DNA of 64,000 nt from Lotus japonicus (taxonomy: Eukaryota; Streptophyta; Magnoliopsida; Fabales; Fabaceae), in contig NC_080041.1 in assembly GCF_012489685.1 (NCBI RefSeq), positions 33,655,780 through 33,719,779 of the forward strand. Direction: 5' to 3'. Position numbers and translations under genes: made by a program. Of the stretch, positions 54,722-64,000 are shown piece after piece. Below the pieces are notes generated by a model. It ran no database searches, had not been told where the DNA came from, and saw only the letters and a list, made by a program, of their open reading frames with translations. How positions within the stretch are numbered: position 1 is the stretch's first letter; every line of letters starts with the position of its first letter.

Positions 54722-57713
54722 GCCTGGAGGAGAAGTTGGCTTTGGAGGAAATGAAAAGGGTAAAATTGTTGGTACTGGTACTATTTGTGTAGATAGTAGT
54801 CCATGCATTGATAATGTGTTATTGGTAGACGGCTTAACACATAACTTATTGTCTATAAGTCAATTAGCTGACAAGGGTTATGATGTTATATTCAATCAAA
54901 AGTCCTGCCGGGCTGTAAGTCAGATCGATGGCTCTGTTCTGTTTAACAGCAAGAGGAAGAACAACATTTATAAGATCAGATTATCTGAGTTGGAGGCTCA
55001 GAATGTGAAGTGCCTTCTGTCTGTTAATGAAGAGCAGTGGGTATGGCATAGACGGTTAGGGCATGCCAGTATGAGAAAGATTTCTCAGCTGAGCAAGCTA
55101 AACCTTGTCAGGGGCTTACCCAATCTGAAGTTCGCTTCAGACGCTCTTTGTGAAGCATGTCAGAAAGGCAAATTCACAAAAGTCCCTTTCAAGGCAAAGA
55201 ATGTTGTCTCAACCTCAAGGCCGTTGGAACTTCTGCATATCGACCTTTTTGGACCAGTGAAAACTGAGTCTATAGGTGGCAAGAGATATGGGATGGTTAT
55301 CGTTGATGACTATAGTCGCTGGACATGGGTAAAGTTTCTAACCCGCAAGGATGAGTCTCATGTTGTGTTCTCTACCTTCATTGCTCAAGTGCAAAACGAG
55401 AAGGCTTGTAGGATTGTGCGTGTCAGAAGTGACCATGGTGGAGAGTTTGAGAATGACAAGTTTGAGAGTCTGTTTGATTCCTATGGAATTGCACATGATT
55501 TCTCTTGTCCCAGAACTCCTCAACAAAATGGTGTTGTTGAGAGGAAGAACAGAACTCTTCAGGAGATGGCTAGAACCATGCTCCAAGAAACTGGCATGGC
55601 TAAGCACTTTTGGGCAGAGGCAGTAAATACAGCATGTTACATTCAGAACAGAATGTCTGTGAGACCAATTCTGAATAAGACTCCTTATGAATTGTGGAAG
55701 AACATAAAACCCAACATTTCTTATTTTCATCCTTTTGGATGTGTTTGTTATGTTCTCAATACTAAGGATAGATTGCATAAATTTGATGCTAAGTCTTCTA
55801 AGTGTCTTTTACTCGGTTACTCTGAGAGATCTAAAGGTTTTAGATTTTATAATACTGATGCTAAGACTATTGAAGAATCTATTCATGTTAGATTTGATGA
55901 TAAGCTTGACTCTGACCAGTCAAAGCTAGTTGAAAAGTTTGCAGATTTAAGCATTAATATTTCTGACAAAGGCAAAGCTCCAGAGGAAGATGAGCCAGAG
56001 GAAGATGAACCAGAGGAAGAAGCTGGTCCCTCTAACTCACAAACTCTAAAGAAGAGCAGAATCACTGCAGCTCACCCTAAGGAATTGATTCTGGGCAACA
56101 AAGACGAACCAGTCAGAACCAGATCTGCCTTCAGACCTTCTGAAGAGACCTTGCTCAGTCTGAAAGGATTGGTGTCCTTAATTGAACCCAAGTCCATAGA
56201 TGAAGCTCTTCAGGACAAGGATTGGATTCTGGCCATGGAAGAAGAATTGAATCAATTCTCCAAGAACGATGTTTGGAGCTTAGTGAAGAAGCCTGAGAGT
56301 GTCCATGTTATTGGAACGAAATGGGTATTCAGAAACAAGCTGAATGAGAAAGGAGATGTAGTCAGAAACAAGGCAAGGCTAGTTGCTCAAGGCTACAGCC
56401 AGCAGGAAGGAATAGACTACACTGAAACATTTGCTCCAGTAGCAAGACTGGAGGCAATCAGACTGTTGATCTCTTTCTCAGTAAATCACAACATAGTTCT
56501 ACATCAGATGGACGTAAAGAGTGCCTTCCTAAATGGTTATATCTCAGAGGAAGTCTATGTTCATCAACCCCCAGGTTTTGAAGATGAGAAGAAACCAGAC
56601 CATGTGTTCAAATTGAAGAAATCACTCTACGGTCTGAAGCAAGCTCCCAGAGCATGGTATGAGAGACTTAGCTCATTCCTTCTGGAGAATGAGTTTGTAA
56701 GGGGTAAAGTAGATACAACTCTTTTTTGCAAGACTTATAAAGATGATATCTTAATTGTGCAAATTTATGTTGATGATATTATATTTGGTTCTGCTAATCA
56801 ATCTCTATGCAAAGAATTTTCTGAGATGATGCAGGCTGAATTTGAGATGAGTATGATGGGAGAATTAAAGTACTTTCTGGGAATACAAGTTGATCAAACA
56901 CCAGAAGGAACATATATCCATCAGAGCAAGTACACTAAAGAACTTCTGAAGAAGTTCAATATGCTGGAATCTACAGTGGCCAAGACTCCAATGCATCCTA
57001 CATGCATTCTGGAGAAAGAAGATAAAAGTGGTAAAGTATGTCAGAAGCTCTATCGTGGCATGATAGGTTCACTTCTATACTTAACTGCATCTAGGCCAGA
57101 CATACTATTTAGTGTTCATTTATGTGCTCGTTTCCAATCAGATCCAAGGGAAACCCACTTAACTGCTGTTAAGAGGATCCTAAGGTATCTGAAAGGCACC
57201 ACTAACCTTGGCTTGATGTATAAGAAAACATCAGAGTATAAGCTTTCAGGTTATTGTGATGCTGATTATGCTGGAGATAGAACAGAGAGAAAAAGTACTT
57301 CTGGAAATTGTCAATTTCTGGGAAGCAATCTAGTCTCATGGGCAAGCAAGAGGCAATCAACCATTGCACTATCAACTGCAGAGGCAGAATATATCTCAGC
57401 AGCAATATGCAGCACTCAGATGCTCTGGATGAAACATCAGCTGGAGGATTATCAGATCCTTGAGAGCAATATCCCAATTTATTGTGATAACACTGCTGCA
57501 ATCTCATTGAGTAAGAATCTTATCTTGCATTCAAGGGCAAAGCACATTGAGGTAAAGTATCACTTTATTAGAGATTATGTACAGAAGGGCGTACTTCTTC
57601 TGAAGTTTGTTGATACTAACCATCAATGGGCAGATATCTTTACAAAGCCCTTAGCAGAGGATAGATTTAATTTTATTCTGAAAAATCTAAACATGGACTT
57701 TTGTCCAGAGTGA
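54609..57713 (+). CDS. pol: Sirevirus pol, copy 2 (1034 aa)
   Basis: Intact. DSG at 18-20, integrase D212/D275/E311, RT YVDD at 720-723, and RNase H with the usual [10 protein letters not shown]. The pol frame is open from just after a TAA near 54556, so any frameshift from gag must occur between there and the gag stop at 54721. ATG 54609 is only the first Met and need not be a start. It ends with TGA, and further in-frame stops follow, so simple readthrough into ORF3 is not supported. Confidence 0.95.
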   Translation: MLQISLIAPLKHQSWYLDSGCSRHMTGEKRMFRELRLKPGGEVGFGGNEKGKIVGTGTICVDSSPCIDNVLLVDGLTHNLLSISQLADKGYDVIFNQKSCRAVSQIDGSVLFNSKRKNNIYKIRLSELEAQNVKCLLSVNEEQWVWHRRLGHASMRKISQLSKLNLVRGLPNLKFASDALCEACQKGKFTKVPFKAKNVVSTSRPLELLHIDLFGPVKTESIGGKRYGMVIVDDYSRWTWVKFLTRKDESHVVFSTFIAQVQNEKACRIVRVRSDHGGEFENDKFESLFDSYGIAHDFSCPRTPQQNGVVERKNRTLQEMARTMLQETGMAKHFWAEAVNTACYIQNRMSVRPILNKTPYELWKNIKPNISYFHPFGCVCYVLNTKDRLHKFDAKSSKCLLLGYSERSKGFRFYNTDAKTIEESIHVRFDDKLDSDQSKLVEKFADLSINISDKGKAPEEDEPEEDEPEEEAGPSNSQTLKKSRITAAHPKELILGNKDEPVRTRSAFRPSEETLLSLKGLVSLIEPKSIDEALQDKDWILAMEEELNQFSKNDVWSLVKKPESVHVIGTKWVFRNKLNEKGDVVRNKARLVAQGYSQQEGIDYTETFAPVARLEAIRLLISFSVNHNIVLHQMDVKSAFLNGYISEEVYVHQPPGFEDEKKPDHVFKLKKSLYGLKQAPRAWYERLSSFLLENEFVRGKVDTTLFCKTYKDDILIVQIYVDDIIFGSANQSLCKEFSEMMQAEFEMSMMGELKYFLGIQVDQTPEGTYIHQSKYTKELLKKFNMLESTVAKTPMHPTCILEKEDKSGKVCQKLYRGMIGSLLYLTASRPDILFSVHLCARFQSDPRETHLTAVKRILRYLKGTTNLGLMYKKTSEYKLSGYCDADYAGDRTERKSTSGNCQFLGSNLVSWASKRQSTIALSTAEAEYISAAICSTQMLWMKHQLEDYQILESNIPIYCDNTAAISLSKNLILHSRAKHIEVKYHFIRDYVQKGVLLLKFVDTNHQWADIFTKPLAEDRFNFILKNLNMDFCPE

Positions 57714-58157
57714 AGATGGATCAGAACCTCTGACTATGATACTTCTTGATCAGAAGATGTCTAGTCCAGAAGGTAACTCAATCAGAGTGTGTGTACCCAC
57801 TGGTACTGACTCTGAAGCTGAGACAACAACACGTGTGTCAGTTTTTCTGATGCATAGTTCCGTGTGCCCGTGTGACAGTCTGTTATGATTGCGTGTAGAT
57901 ATGCTTCTCTCCTGTGTGTGATTTGTGTATTTTACTGTTACTATCTATCTTTAATTTTCAACCGTTGATCTTAAAGTGCTTTTTGAATCAACAACGGTTA
58001 TTTGATAAAACCCACTATACACACACGATCTCGCTCACTTCCGGTTTTTACTCTCGCTCTCTCTGCTTTTTCGAAACCGCTTGTTCTCGATTTCTCTCTC
58101 GATCTCTTTTCATCTTTCAACCTTCATCTTCTACCTCAAACCTTCAACCTCTTCAAA

Positions 58158-61016
58158 ATGGTGAGACAAACCAGAAGATCTACTGCAGATGCTCCTCAGT
58201 TCCCTCACATGGTAGTTGGTCTTGCAACGGGTCAAAGGGGCCCTGAGAATCCGACACAAGAACAAGTTCAAGCTCAAGAACAGAGTGTTCCAATTGCAGA
58301 ACGGGGCTGTGCCGTTCACTGTGTATATCCTCCTGAGGAACTCCAAGTCCTGGCAGAATGGAGATTCAACCTCGACAACCTGGCTACAAATGGGTATGAT
58401 CTTCGTCCTGAAGTCCAAGCTCAAGGTTGGGGAAATTACTTCAACAGACTTCGAGGACCGGTGTATGATAGATTGGTCAAGGAATTCTGGAAGCATGCCG
58501 ACTGCGACGATTCTCAGGTGGTATCGTACATTCTCGGAAGGAAGATCATCATCACGGAGAAGTCCTTCGTGAATTTGCTTGGTGCAGACACTGCTTATGG
58601 GTTTCGTTTCCAACTCACGGAATCGAAGCTGAAACCCAGCACCAAGGATATAATCAACCAGGCCCTGTACACCACTTACAAACCGGGCAAGACGAGTTAC
58701 AAGGTGATGGACCTTCATCCTAAGCTCAGGATCTGGCACAAAATCCTGCTCCATTGCATAAACCAGAGACCGAAGGGCAGTTCTCCAGACTACATCAACT
58801 TCAACCAGAAGGTGATGTTATTCTTCATCCAAGATCAGAAGAAGATCTGCCTTCCCTACTTCCTGTTCTCCTATTTGAAGGAATGCATCCGGAAGTCTCG
58901 TACCACTGCTTCCATCAAGTCAGCAATCAAATATATCCCCTTTGGGAGACTGCTCTCAGACTTTCTCATTGAAAGCAACCTGGTGCAAGATCTGATCAAT
59001 GCTGGATGCACAGAGGATCTGAGCACCATGGTCAGTGATGTCTTCACTGCAAATTCTCTGAAGAAGATGGGTTTGGTCCAGAAGAAGATTGCTCCTGCTC
59101 ATGAAGACACATCTTCTGAGATCAGAAGCAGAAGGATGCCTCTGAATGACTACCCTCTGTGGACACAGGCAGACAATCCTGACGCCATCCGGTGCTATGT
59201 TGAAGACCTAAGGGCTCAAGGATTCGAAATTGATCTTGATGATTTCGTCAGCAGACTGCCGCCAGCTCCAGAGTTTCCTTCTCCTCCCAAGAAGAAAGCT
59301 CAGAGGAAGGTGATAATGGACGAATCTTCAGAGGAATCCGATGTCCCTCTGTTCCAAAAGAAGAAGAGAAAGCCTGATGATGGTGATGATAGTGATAATG
59401 AGGATGGTCCTCCTAAGAAGAAGAAGAAGAAGGTCAGAATCGTGGTGAAGCCTACTCGGGTGGAGCCAGCTGCTTAAGTGGTCAGAAGGACTGAACCTCC
59501 TGCCAGAGTGACTAGATCATCAACACATTCAAGTAAGCCTGCACTTGCTTCTGATGATGATTTGAATTTATTTGATGCACTCCCTATTTCTGCCATGCTC
59601 AAACACTCCTCAAATCCCCTCACTCCTATTCCTGAATCCCAACCAGCTGCACAAACCACCACTCCACCACATTCCCCAAGATCTTCATTCTTTCAACCTT
59701 CCCCTACTGAAGCACCTCTCTGGAATTTGCTTCAGAACCAACCCTCTAGGTCAGAAGATCCAACCTCTCTCATTACCATCCCGTACGACCCATTATCTTA
59801 TGAACCCATCATCCATGAACAACCAGAGCCAAACCAAACAGAACCACAACCCAGAACGTCTGATCACTCTGTTCCCAGAGCATCAGCACGTCCTGCTGCC
59901 AGAACCACGGATACAGACTCTTCCACAGCCTATACCCCTGTATCCTTCCCAACCAATGTTGCTGATTCTTCTCCCTCCAATAACTCTGAATCCATTAGAA
60001 GATTCATGGAGGTCAGAAAAGAAAAGGTGTCTACCTTAGAGGAATATTACCTCACCTGTCCAAGCCCTAGGAGATATCCTGGCCCTAGACCTGAACGTCT
60101 AGTTGACCCAGATGAACCTATCTTGGCCAATCCCTTACAAGAGGCAGACCCTTTGGCTCAACAAGCTCACCCTGCCCCAGACCTACAAGAGCCTATTCAA
60201 CCAGATCCTGAACCCGAACAATCAGTGTCTAACCAATCCTCGGTTAGATCACCCCATCCTCTGGTTGAAACTTCAGACCCTCACCTTGGAACCTCTGAAC
60301 CCAATGCTCAACTGATTAACATTGGTTCTCCACAAGGTGCCTCTGAAGCTCATAGCAGCAATCACCCAGCCTCTCCTGAAACCAACCTCTCCATAATTCC
60401 CTATACTCACCTCCAACCCACATCTCTCTCTGAGTGCATCAATATTTTCTATCATGAAGCCTCCTTGAGGCTCCGCAATGTGCACGGTCAGACTGACCTC
60501 AGTGAGAACGCTGAATGTGTGGCTGATGAGTGGAACAATCTGGGCACTTGGCTAGTGGCTCAAGTTCCAATTATGATGCAGCTCCTGCATGCAGAGGGAA
60601 GTCAGAGCATTGAGGCTGCAAGGCAAAGGTTTGCTCGAAGGGTGGCTCTTCATGAACAAGAACAGAGGAATAAGCTTCTTGAAGCTATTGAAGAAGCCAA
60701 GAGAAAGAAAGCTCAAGCAGAAGAAGCTGCACGTCTAGCAGCAGCTCAAGCTGAACAAGCCAGACTAGAGGCAGAGCGACTTGAAGCTGAGGCTGAAGCT
60801 CTTAGATGCCAAGCACTTGCACCAGTAGTGTTTACTCCTGATGCTTCTGCTTCCATTCCAGATCCTCAAGCTGCTCAGAATGTTCCTTCCAGTTCTACTC
60901 AGCCAAGCTCATCCAGACTCGACATCATGGAACAGCGTCTTGACATTCATGAATCCATGCTGATTGAGATGAAGCACATGATGATGGAACTTCTGCGACG
61001 ATCTGACAAACCTTAG
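58158..61016 (+). pseudogene. Sirevirus ORF3 of copy 2, interrupted by one nonsense codon
   Basis: Same frame as the 952-codon ORF3 of copy 1 from MVRQTRRS onward. Codon 440 is TAA at 59475-59477 where copy 1 has GAA, a single G-to-T change. The frame is open on both sides (58158-59474 and 59478-61016). The N-terminal globular part and basic clusters lie before the stop; the Pro/Ser linker and coiled coil lie after it. No other disabling change is seen, so the mutation is young. Confidence 0.85.
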
Positions 61017-61174
61017 TTTTAGGATCTCTTCTTTTTCTTTTTTTTTTCTTTAACTTTGTTTTATTTTTGTTAAACTCTGTTTCTTTTTACTTATTTATTC
61101 TCGTTGATTCGTTTGTGATTATTTATGCATCTATATATATATATATATTTGTGTCACATATGTTTGCAAAACTC

Positions 61175-61180
61175 TTTTTA
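61175..61180 (-). terminator. Poly(A) signal for the antisense ORF, copy 2
   Basis: AATAAA on the minus strand, 47 bases beyond the aORF stop, matching copy 1. Confidence 0.5.
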
Positions 61181-61226
61181 TTCATAATATTTCTTTATGT
61201 TTACATCATACATTCTTTCCTAAAGT

Positions 61227-61619
61227 CTAGAATGGAGGATCTCTCCTCATTCTTCTGCACTCCTGGCGCTGCTCTGACCTATCCTTCTCCAGACGCTCCA
61301 GTACATGCTGGATGTTGCTGAGCCTGTCCTTTAGCTCATCCCTCTCCAGAATCTCTTCTGCAGTCTTGAGCTTCTCTTCCAACCTTTCTTTTTCTTCCAG
61401 CAGCTTGAGTTCAAGCCGGCTGAGTTCTTGCACCTCCTCCACGAAGGCAAGAAATTCCTTCAGGTCTCTCTCCAACTCTGGACGCAGGTCCTCTTTCAGC
61501 AGTGTCCGTGTTAGCTCCGAGATGGTTGCTGTACCCTCTGGATGCCTGATGTTAAGGAACAAGTCCTCCTCAAAGGCCTTCTTCCTCAGCTCTTCCAGTG
61601 CTACGATGTATGATGCCAT
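61227..61619 (-). CDS. Antisense ORF (aORF) of Sirevirus copy 2, 130-aa coiled-coil protein
   Basis: Antisense to gag-pol and tail to tail with ORF3 (stop to stop 210 bases). Same length as the copy 1 ORF with seven replacements (positions about 5, 31, 34, 42, 79, 87, 98); the last 30 residues are unchanged. It keeps the upstream TATA box, the AAAATGGC start context and the downstream AATAAA. Function unknown. Its persistence without a stop or indel while ORF3 of this copy has a stop is suggestive, though the copy is young. Confidence 0.75.
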   Translation of the reverse strand: MASYIVALEELRKKAFEEDLFLNIRHPEGTATISELTRTLLKEDLRPELERDLKEFLAFVEEVQELSRLELKLLEEKERLEEKLKTAEEILERDELKDRLSNIQHVLERLEKDRSEQRQECRRMRRDPPF

Positions 61620-61671
61620 TTTCTTTACTGAAAATTGTTCGAGGTGTGAAGCTTACCTTTCTCTCCAACGC

Positions 61672-61679
61672 TTTATATA
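61672..61679 (-). promoter_or_regulatory. TATA box of the antisense ORF, copy 2
   Basis: TATATAAA on the minus strand, 60 bases upstream of the aORF ATG, in the same context as copy 1 (GCCTATATAAAGCGTTGGAG). Confidence 0.65.
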
Positions 61680-61866
61680 GGCTTCACTTTCTCTCTGCAA
61701 GTTAATGCTCCTACGGTTTCTCAAGGTTAAGTTCTTGGTAACTGACCCTTCTCTTTACTCACTCGACCGGTGGTAAACGTTCTTCTCTTGCATTAACTCT
61801 TTTATTTATTTCGCCTAACTCTGATTCTTGCATCGGTTTCATCTTCTTTAAACTTAGACATTCTCT

Positions 61867-62420
61867 AAGGGGGAGTACCTTGTACTTCAAGCTAAGTTTT
61901 TCACACCCCAAGCTTTTTGCTTATGACAAAAAGGGGGAGTAAACCCAGTTTTTGATGTGTAAGATGTGTTAGTGTGATTTATTTTTCTTTTGGAGAATTT
62001 AAGAGTTCCACATTCATGACCATAGATGTGTCACTGGGCAAATACAAGGAATACATTTCACTTCTTCTGAAGTGATTCTAAGTTGACTCTGACACCCAAG
62101 ACTCTGATACCTTGTCCATGACTCTGATTACTTATGCGCTCTGTTTATTCATTTTTCATCTATGTCATAAGTTTTTCACTCTAAACTCTTATATCATTTA
62201 GCTCAGAATCTAGACTTTACTAACGTTTTCATCAAGTATTAGATTCAGGGGGAGCTAAGCTCAGAATCAAGCAGTGACTTGAATTCAGAATGAGCAAGAT
62301 AAACTATTCACATCAGGATAAGTATTATTCTATATCTCTAAACTCTGAGTGAATTCAGTTTAATGTTTAAGAATTGTTCATCAAAAATCTTAGTTTTGTC
62401 ATCATCAAAAAGGGGGAGAT
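61867..62420 (+). other. Multiple polypurine tracts of Sirevirus copy 2
   Basis: AAGGGGGAG-type tracts at 61867-61875, 61929-61940, 62247-62254 and 62407-62420; the last adjoins the 3' LTR. Their number and spacing match copy 1. No gene in the intervening sequence. Confidence 0.8.
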
Positions 62421-63627
62421 TGTAAGATCAAGTTTTGATCTAGTAGTACAACTCTATGTTTTGATGATTACAAGTTAACCTTTTGATATGAACAATTGTG
62501 GTACTCTAACGTGTTTTTCTGAGTGTGCTATTTACAGGCTCTGACCTCAACTCAATCTCACACAAATCAGAAGCACTGTGTATAAAGAGTGACCCAAGCA
62601 TCGCTTTCGCATTCACCATGTTCAGTATGAACAGTGGAAAAGCTTCAGAAGTTCTGAAGTTATACAAACTCTGATGAGGACTCAGTCACTAGAAGCTCTG
62701 AAGATCCAGAAGTTCTGATAACCAAGAAACACTGAAGGTTCAGATGTTCTGATGGTGTAGAAGACTCTGAAGTTGCAGAAGCTGAATAGTGGAAACTCTG
62801 AAGTCCAGAAGCAAGAAACTCTGAAGGCCATGTTCTTCCCTCTGAGTTCAGAATCAGAAGATACAATGGTCAGAGGATCTGTGCTTTCCCTCTGACTCTG
62901 ATCAACCGGCTTCGCAAGTTCCAATATGAAGCATTCCCCTGATCAGAAGTCTCCTAGGTTTAAAGGTCGCGTCGCTATCCAAGTACAAAAGCAACTGTAC
63001 CTTCCTGACGACCTACCTAACGTTCTCAGCCACAGCAGAAGCTGGATTTTCCAGAACTGCCCTCCAACGGTAGCATTCTCCATGCATCGCTCAACCCTAA
63101 TCCTTGGAGTATATAAGAGGCTGAAGACTGAAAGAAACGGCTAGAAGCATTCACATACGCAAGACATATTCTGAGATTCTTCTAAGTTTTCTTTCATCTG
63201 AAATTCATTGAGTTTACTATTAGCTTTTTAGAAGCAAATCTCTTGTAAACAATTCTTTGATAAACAGTTTGTTTAGTTCCTTTAGGAGATCAAGGTTGAT
63301 CGGATCCTAGAGAAGACTAAGAGAGTGAATCTTAGTGTGAGCTAAGTCAGTGTAATTGTTAGTCACTTGTAGGTTTCAAGTGCAGTTGTAACTCTTACCT
63401 GATTAGTGGATTGCCTTCATTCTAAGAAGGAAGAAATCACCTTAACGGGTGGACTGGAGTAGCTTGAGTGATTTATCAAGTGAACCAGGATAAAATCCTT
63501 GTGTGCTTTTCTATCTCTTATCTTTAGCACTTAAGTTCTCGAAAGATTTGTCAAAATCTTTAAGGTGGAAGTTTTATACTGAAAACGTTATTCAAACCCC
63601 CCCTTTCTACCGTTTTTCATACCTTCA
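62421..63627 (+). repeat. 3' LTR of Sirevirus copy 2 (1207 bp)
   Basis: Pairs with 51532-52738 without indels and with about four substitutions. Followed by ATGAT. Confidence 0.95.
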
Positions 63628-63842
63628 ATGATCTGATGCTAAGGGTCCACAAAACTATCATGGACACGCAGAGATTTGATGGTTGCTAGGTGAACTTGGC
63701 AGAATTTCTCATTAGTTGCGGACTGCGGTTGATTCTATATTGTTTCCATTTATCATATATTAAATACTTATTTAAAATTATTGTTGCGGAATGCGAGTAT
63801 TTTTTTTTACGGGAATAAATATCATAATAAATGTCATTCAGA

Positions 63843-64000
63843 TTTTTTTTTTGAGAATAAACAAGTTATATATTAATAATAAAGCATGAGCGGTTAAAAC
63901 CACCCAAAGCACCGTACAAGCAAGCAGCAAAAGCCCATCACTAGCAAATACAAAGAAAACAAAGACAATACAACTAGAAAAGAAAAGAAAGATAACACAA
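63843..64000 (-). mobile_element. 3' end of a second L1-type LINE, cut by the window edge
   Basis: Poly-T (63843-63852) followed by GAGAATAAACAAGTTATATATTAATAATAAAGC resembles the tail of the LINE at 11717 (TATTATTAATAAAG). On the minus strand this is a LINE 3' terminus with poly-A. No coding part is visible. 63633-63842 holds nothing recognised. Confidence 0.5.

Larger units (their letters stand above)
51532..63627 (+). mobile_element. Sirevirus (Ty1/copia) copy 2, complete, one nonsense codon in ORF3
   Basis: A 12.1-kb element on the plus strand, flanked by the duplication ATGAT (51527-51531 and 63628-63632). Both LTRs are 1207 bp and differ at about four positions. The gene order is the same as copy 1. 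It faces away from copy 1, the two 5' LTRs being 26.7 kb apart. The two copies diverge by several percent and by small LTR indels, so they are independent insertions of one family rather than a recent duplication. Confidence 0.95.

Noticed and set aside
57711..58157. Readthrough from pol into ORF3, as proposed for the soybean Sirevirus SIRE1
   Set aside because: pol and ORF3 share a frame, but more than one in-frame stop separates them, including another TGA soon after the pol stop. Single-codon suppression would not join them.
1..64000. tRNA, rRNA, CRISPR arrays and bacterial-type operons
   Set aside because: None seen. The only tRNA-related sequences are the primer binding sites of retrotransposons, and the window is clearly plant nuclear DNA.

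Overview
The window is plant nuclear DNA made almost entirely of nested, partly decayed transposable elements. No intact ordinary host gene was recognised. The element types (a Sirevirus with an envelope-like extra ORF, a Tekay-type chromovirus, hAT, Helitron and L1-type LINE) and the AT-rich background suggest a dicot, most likely a papilionoid legume. The species call is an impression, not a demonstration.

Layout. (1) 1-11010: the 3' end of a Tekay-type Ty3/gypsy element (integrase and chromodomain plus a 2.8-kb LTR) abuts an older minus-strand gypsy-type LTR. That older LTR is split by a non-autonomous hAT-type element (4208-9680, TSD CCCTTACC), which is itself split by a 4.5-kb solo LTR (5068-9551, TSD GTTTT). 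(2) 11011-12688 and 24808-25000: a decayed host segment and a minus-strand LINE. The LINE is interrupted by Sirevirus copy 1 (12689-24802, minus strand, TSD GTGTC). (3) 25000-32050: tandem-duplicated sequence, short open frames of unknown origin, an RLP24-like pseudogene, and a decayed Ty1/copia element. (4) 32051-39816: a large dead Helitron with its terminal hairpin, a helicase remnant, a gypsy-derived fragment carrying an antisense Transposase_28-like gene, and a long-TIR element. (5) 39817-51526: minus-strand Helitron sequence with one 3' end and two 5' ends. Both 5' ends abut (GATA)n arrays. It also holds gene fragments with splice signals, and ends in AT-rich satellite-like DNA. (6) 51532-63627: Sirevirus copy 2 (plus strand, TSD ATGAT). 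(7) To the end: a short flank and the 3' end of another LINE.

The two Sirevirus copies are the main coding content. They lie head to head, 26.7 kb apart. Each has near-identical LTRs (about four substitutions per LTR pair), a Met-tRNA-type primer binding site, and gag and pol in overlapping frames with pol at +1. Each also has a large third ORF of the envelope-like/plant-transposon type and several polypurine tracts. Copy 1 is intact in every ORF. Copy 2 has one nonsense codon in ORF3.

The most interesting feature is a 130-codon ORF antisense to gag-pol, between ORF3 and the 3' LTR. In both copies it has a TATA box, a good start context and a downstream AATAAA, so it looks like a complete promoter-to-polyA gene carried in antisense. 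A similar arrangement (antisense gene beside a 3' LTR) occurs independently in the gypsy-type fragment inside the Helitron.
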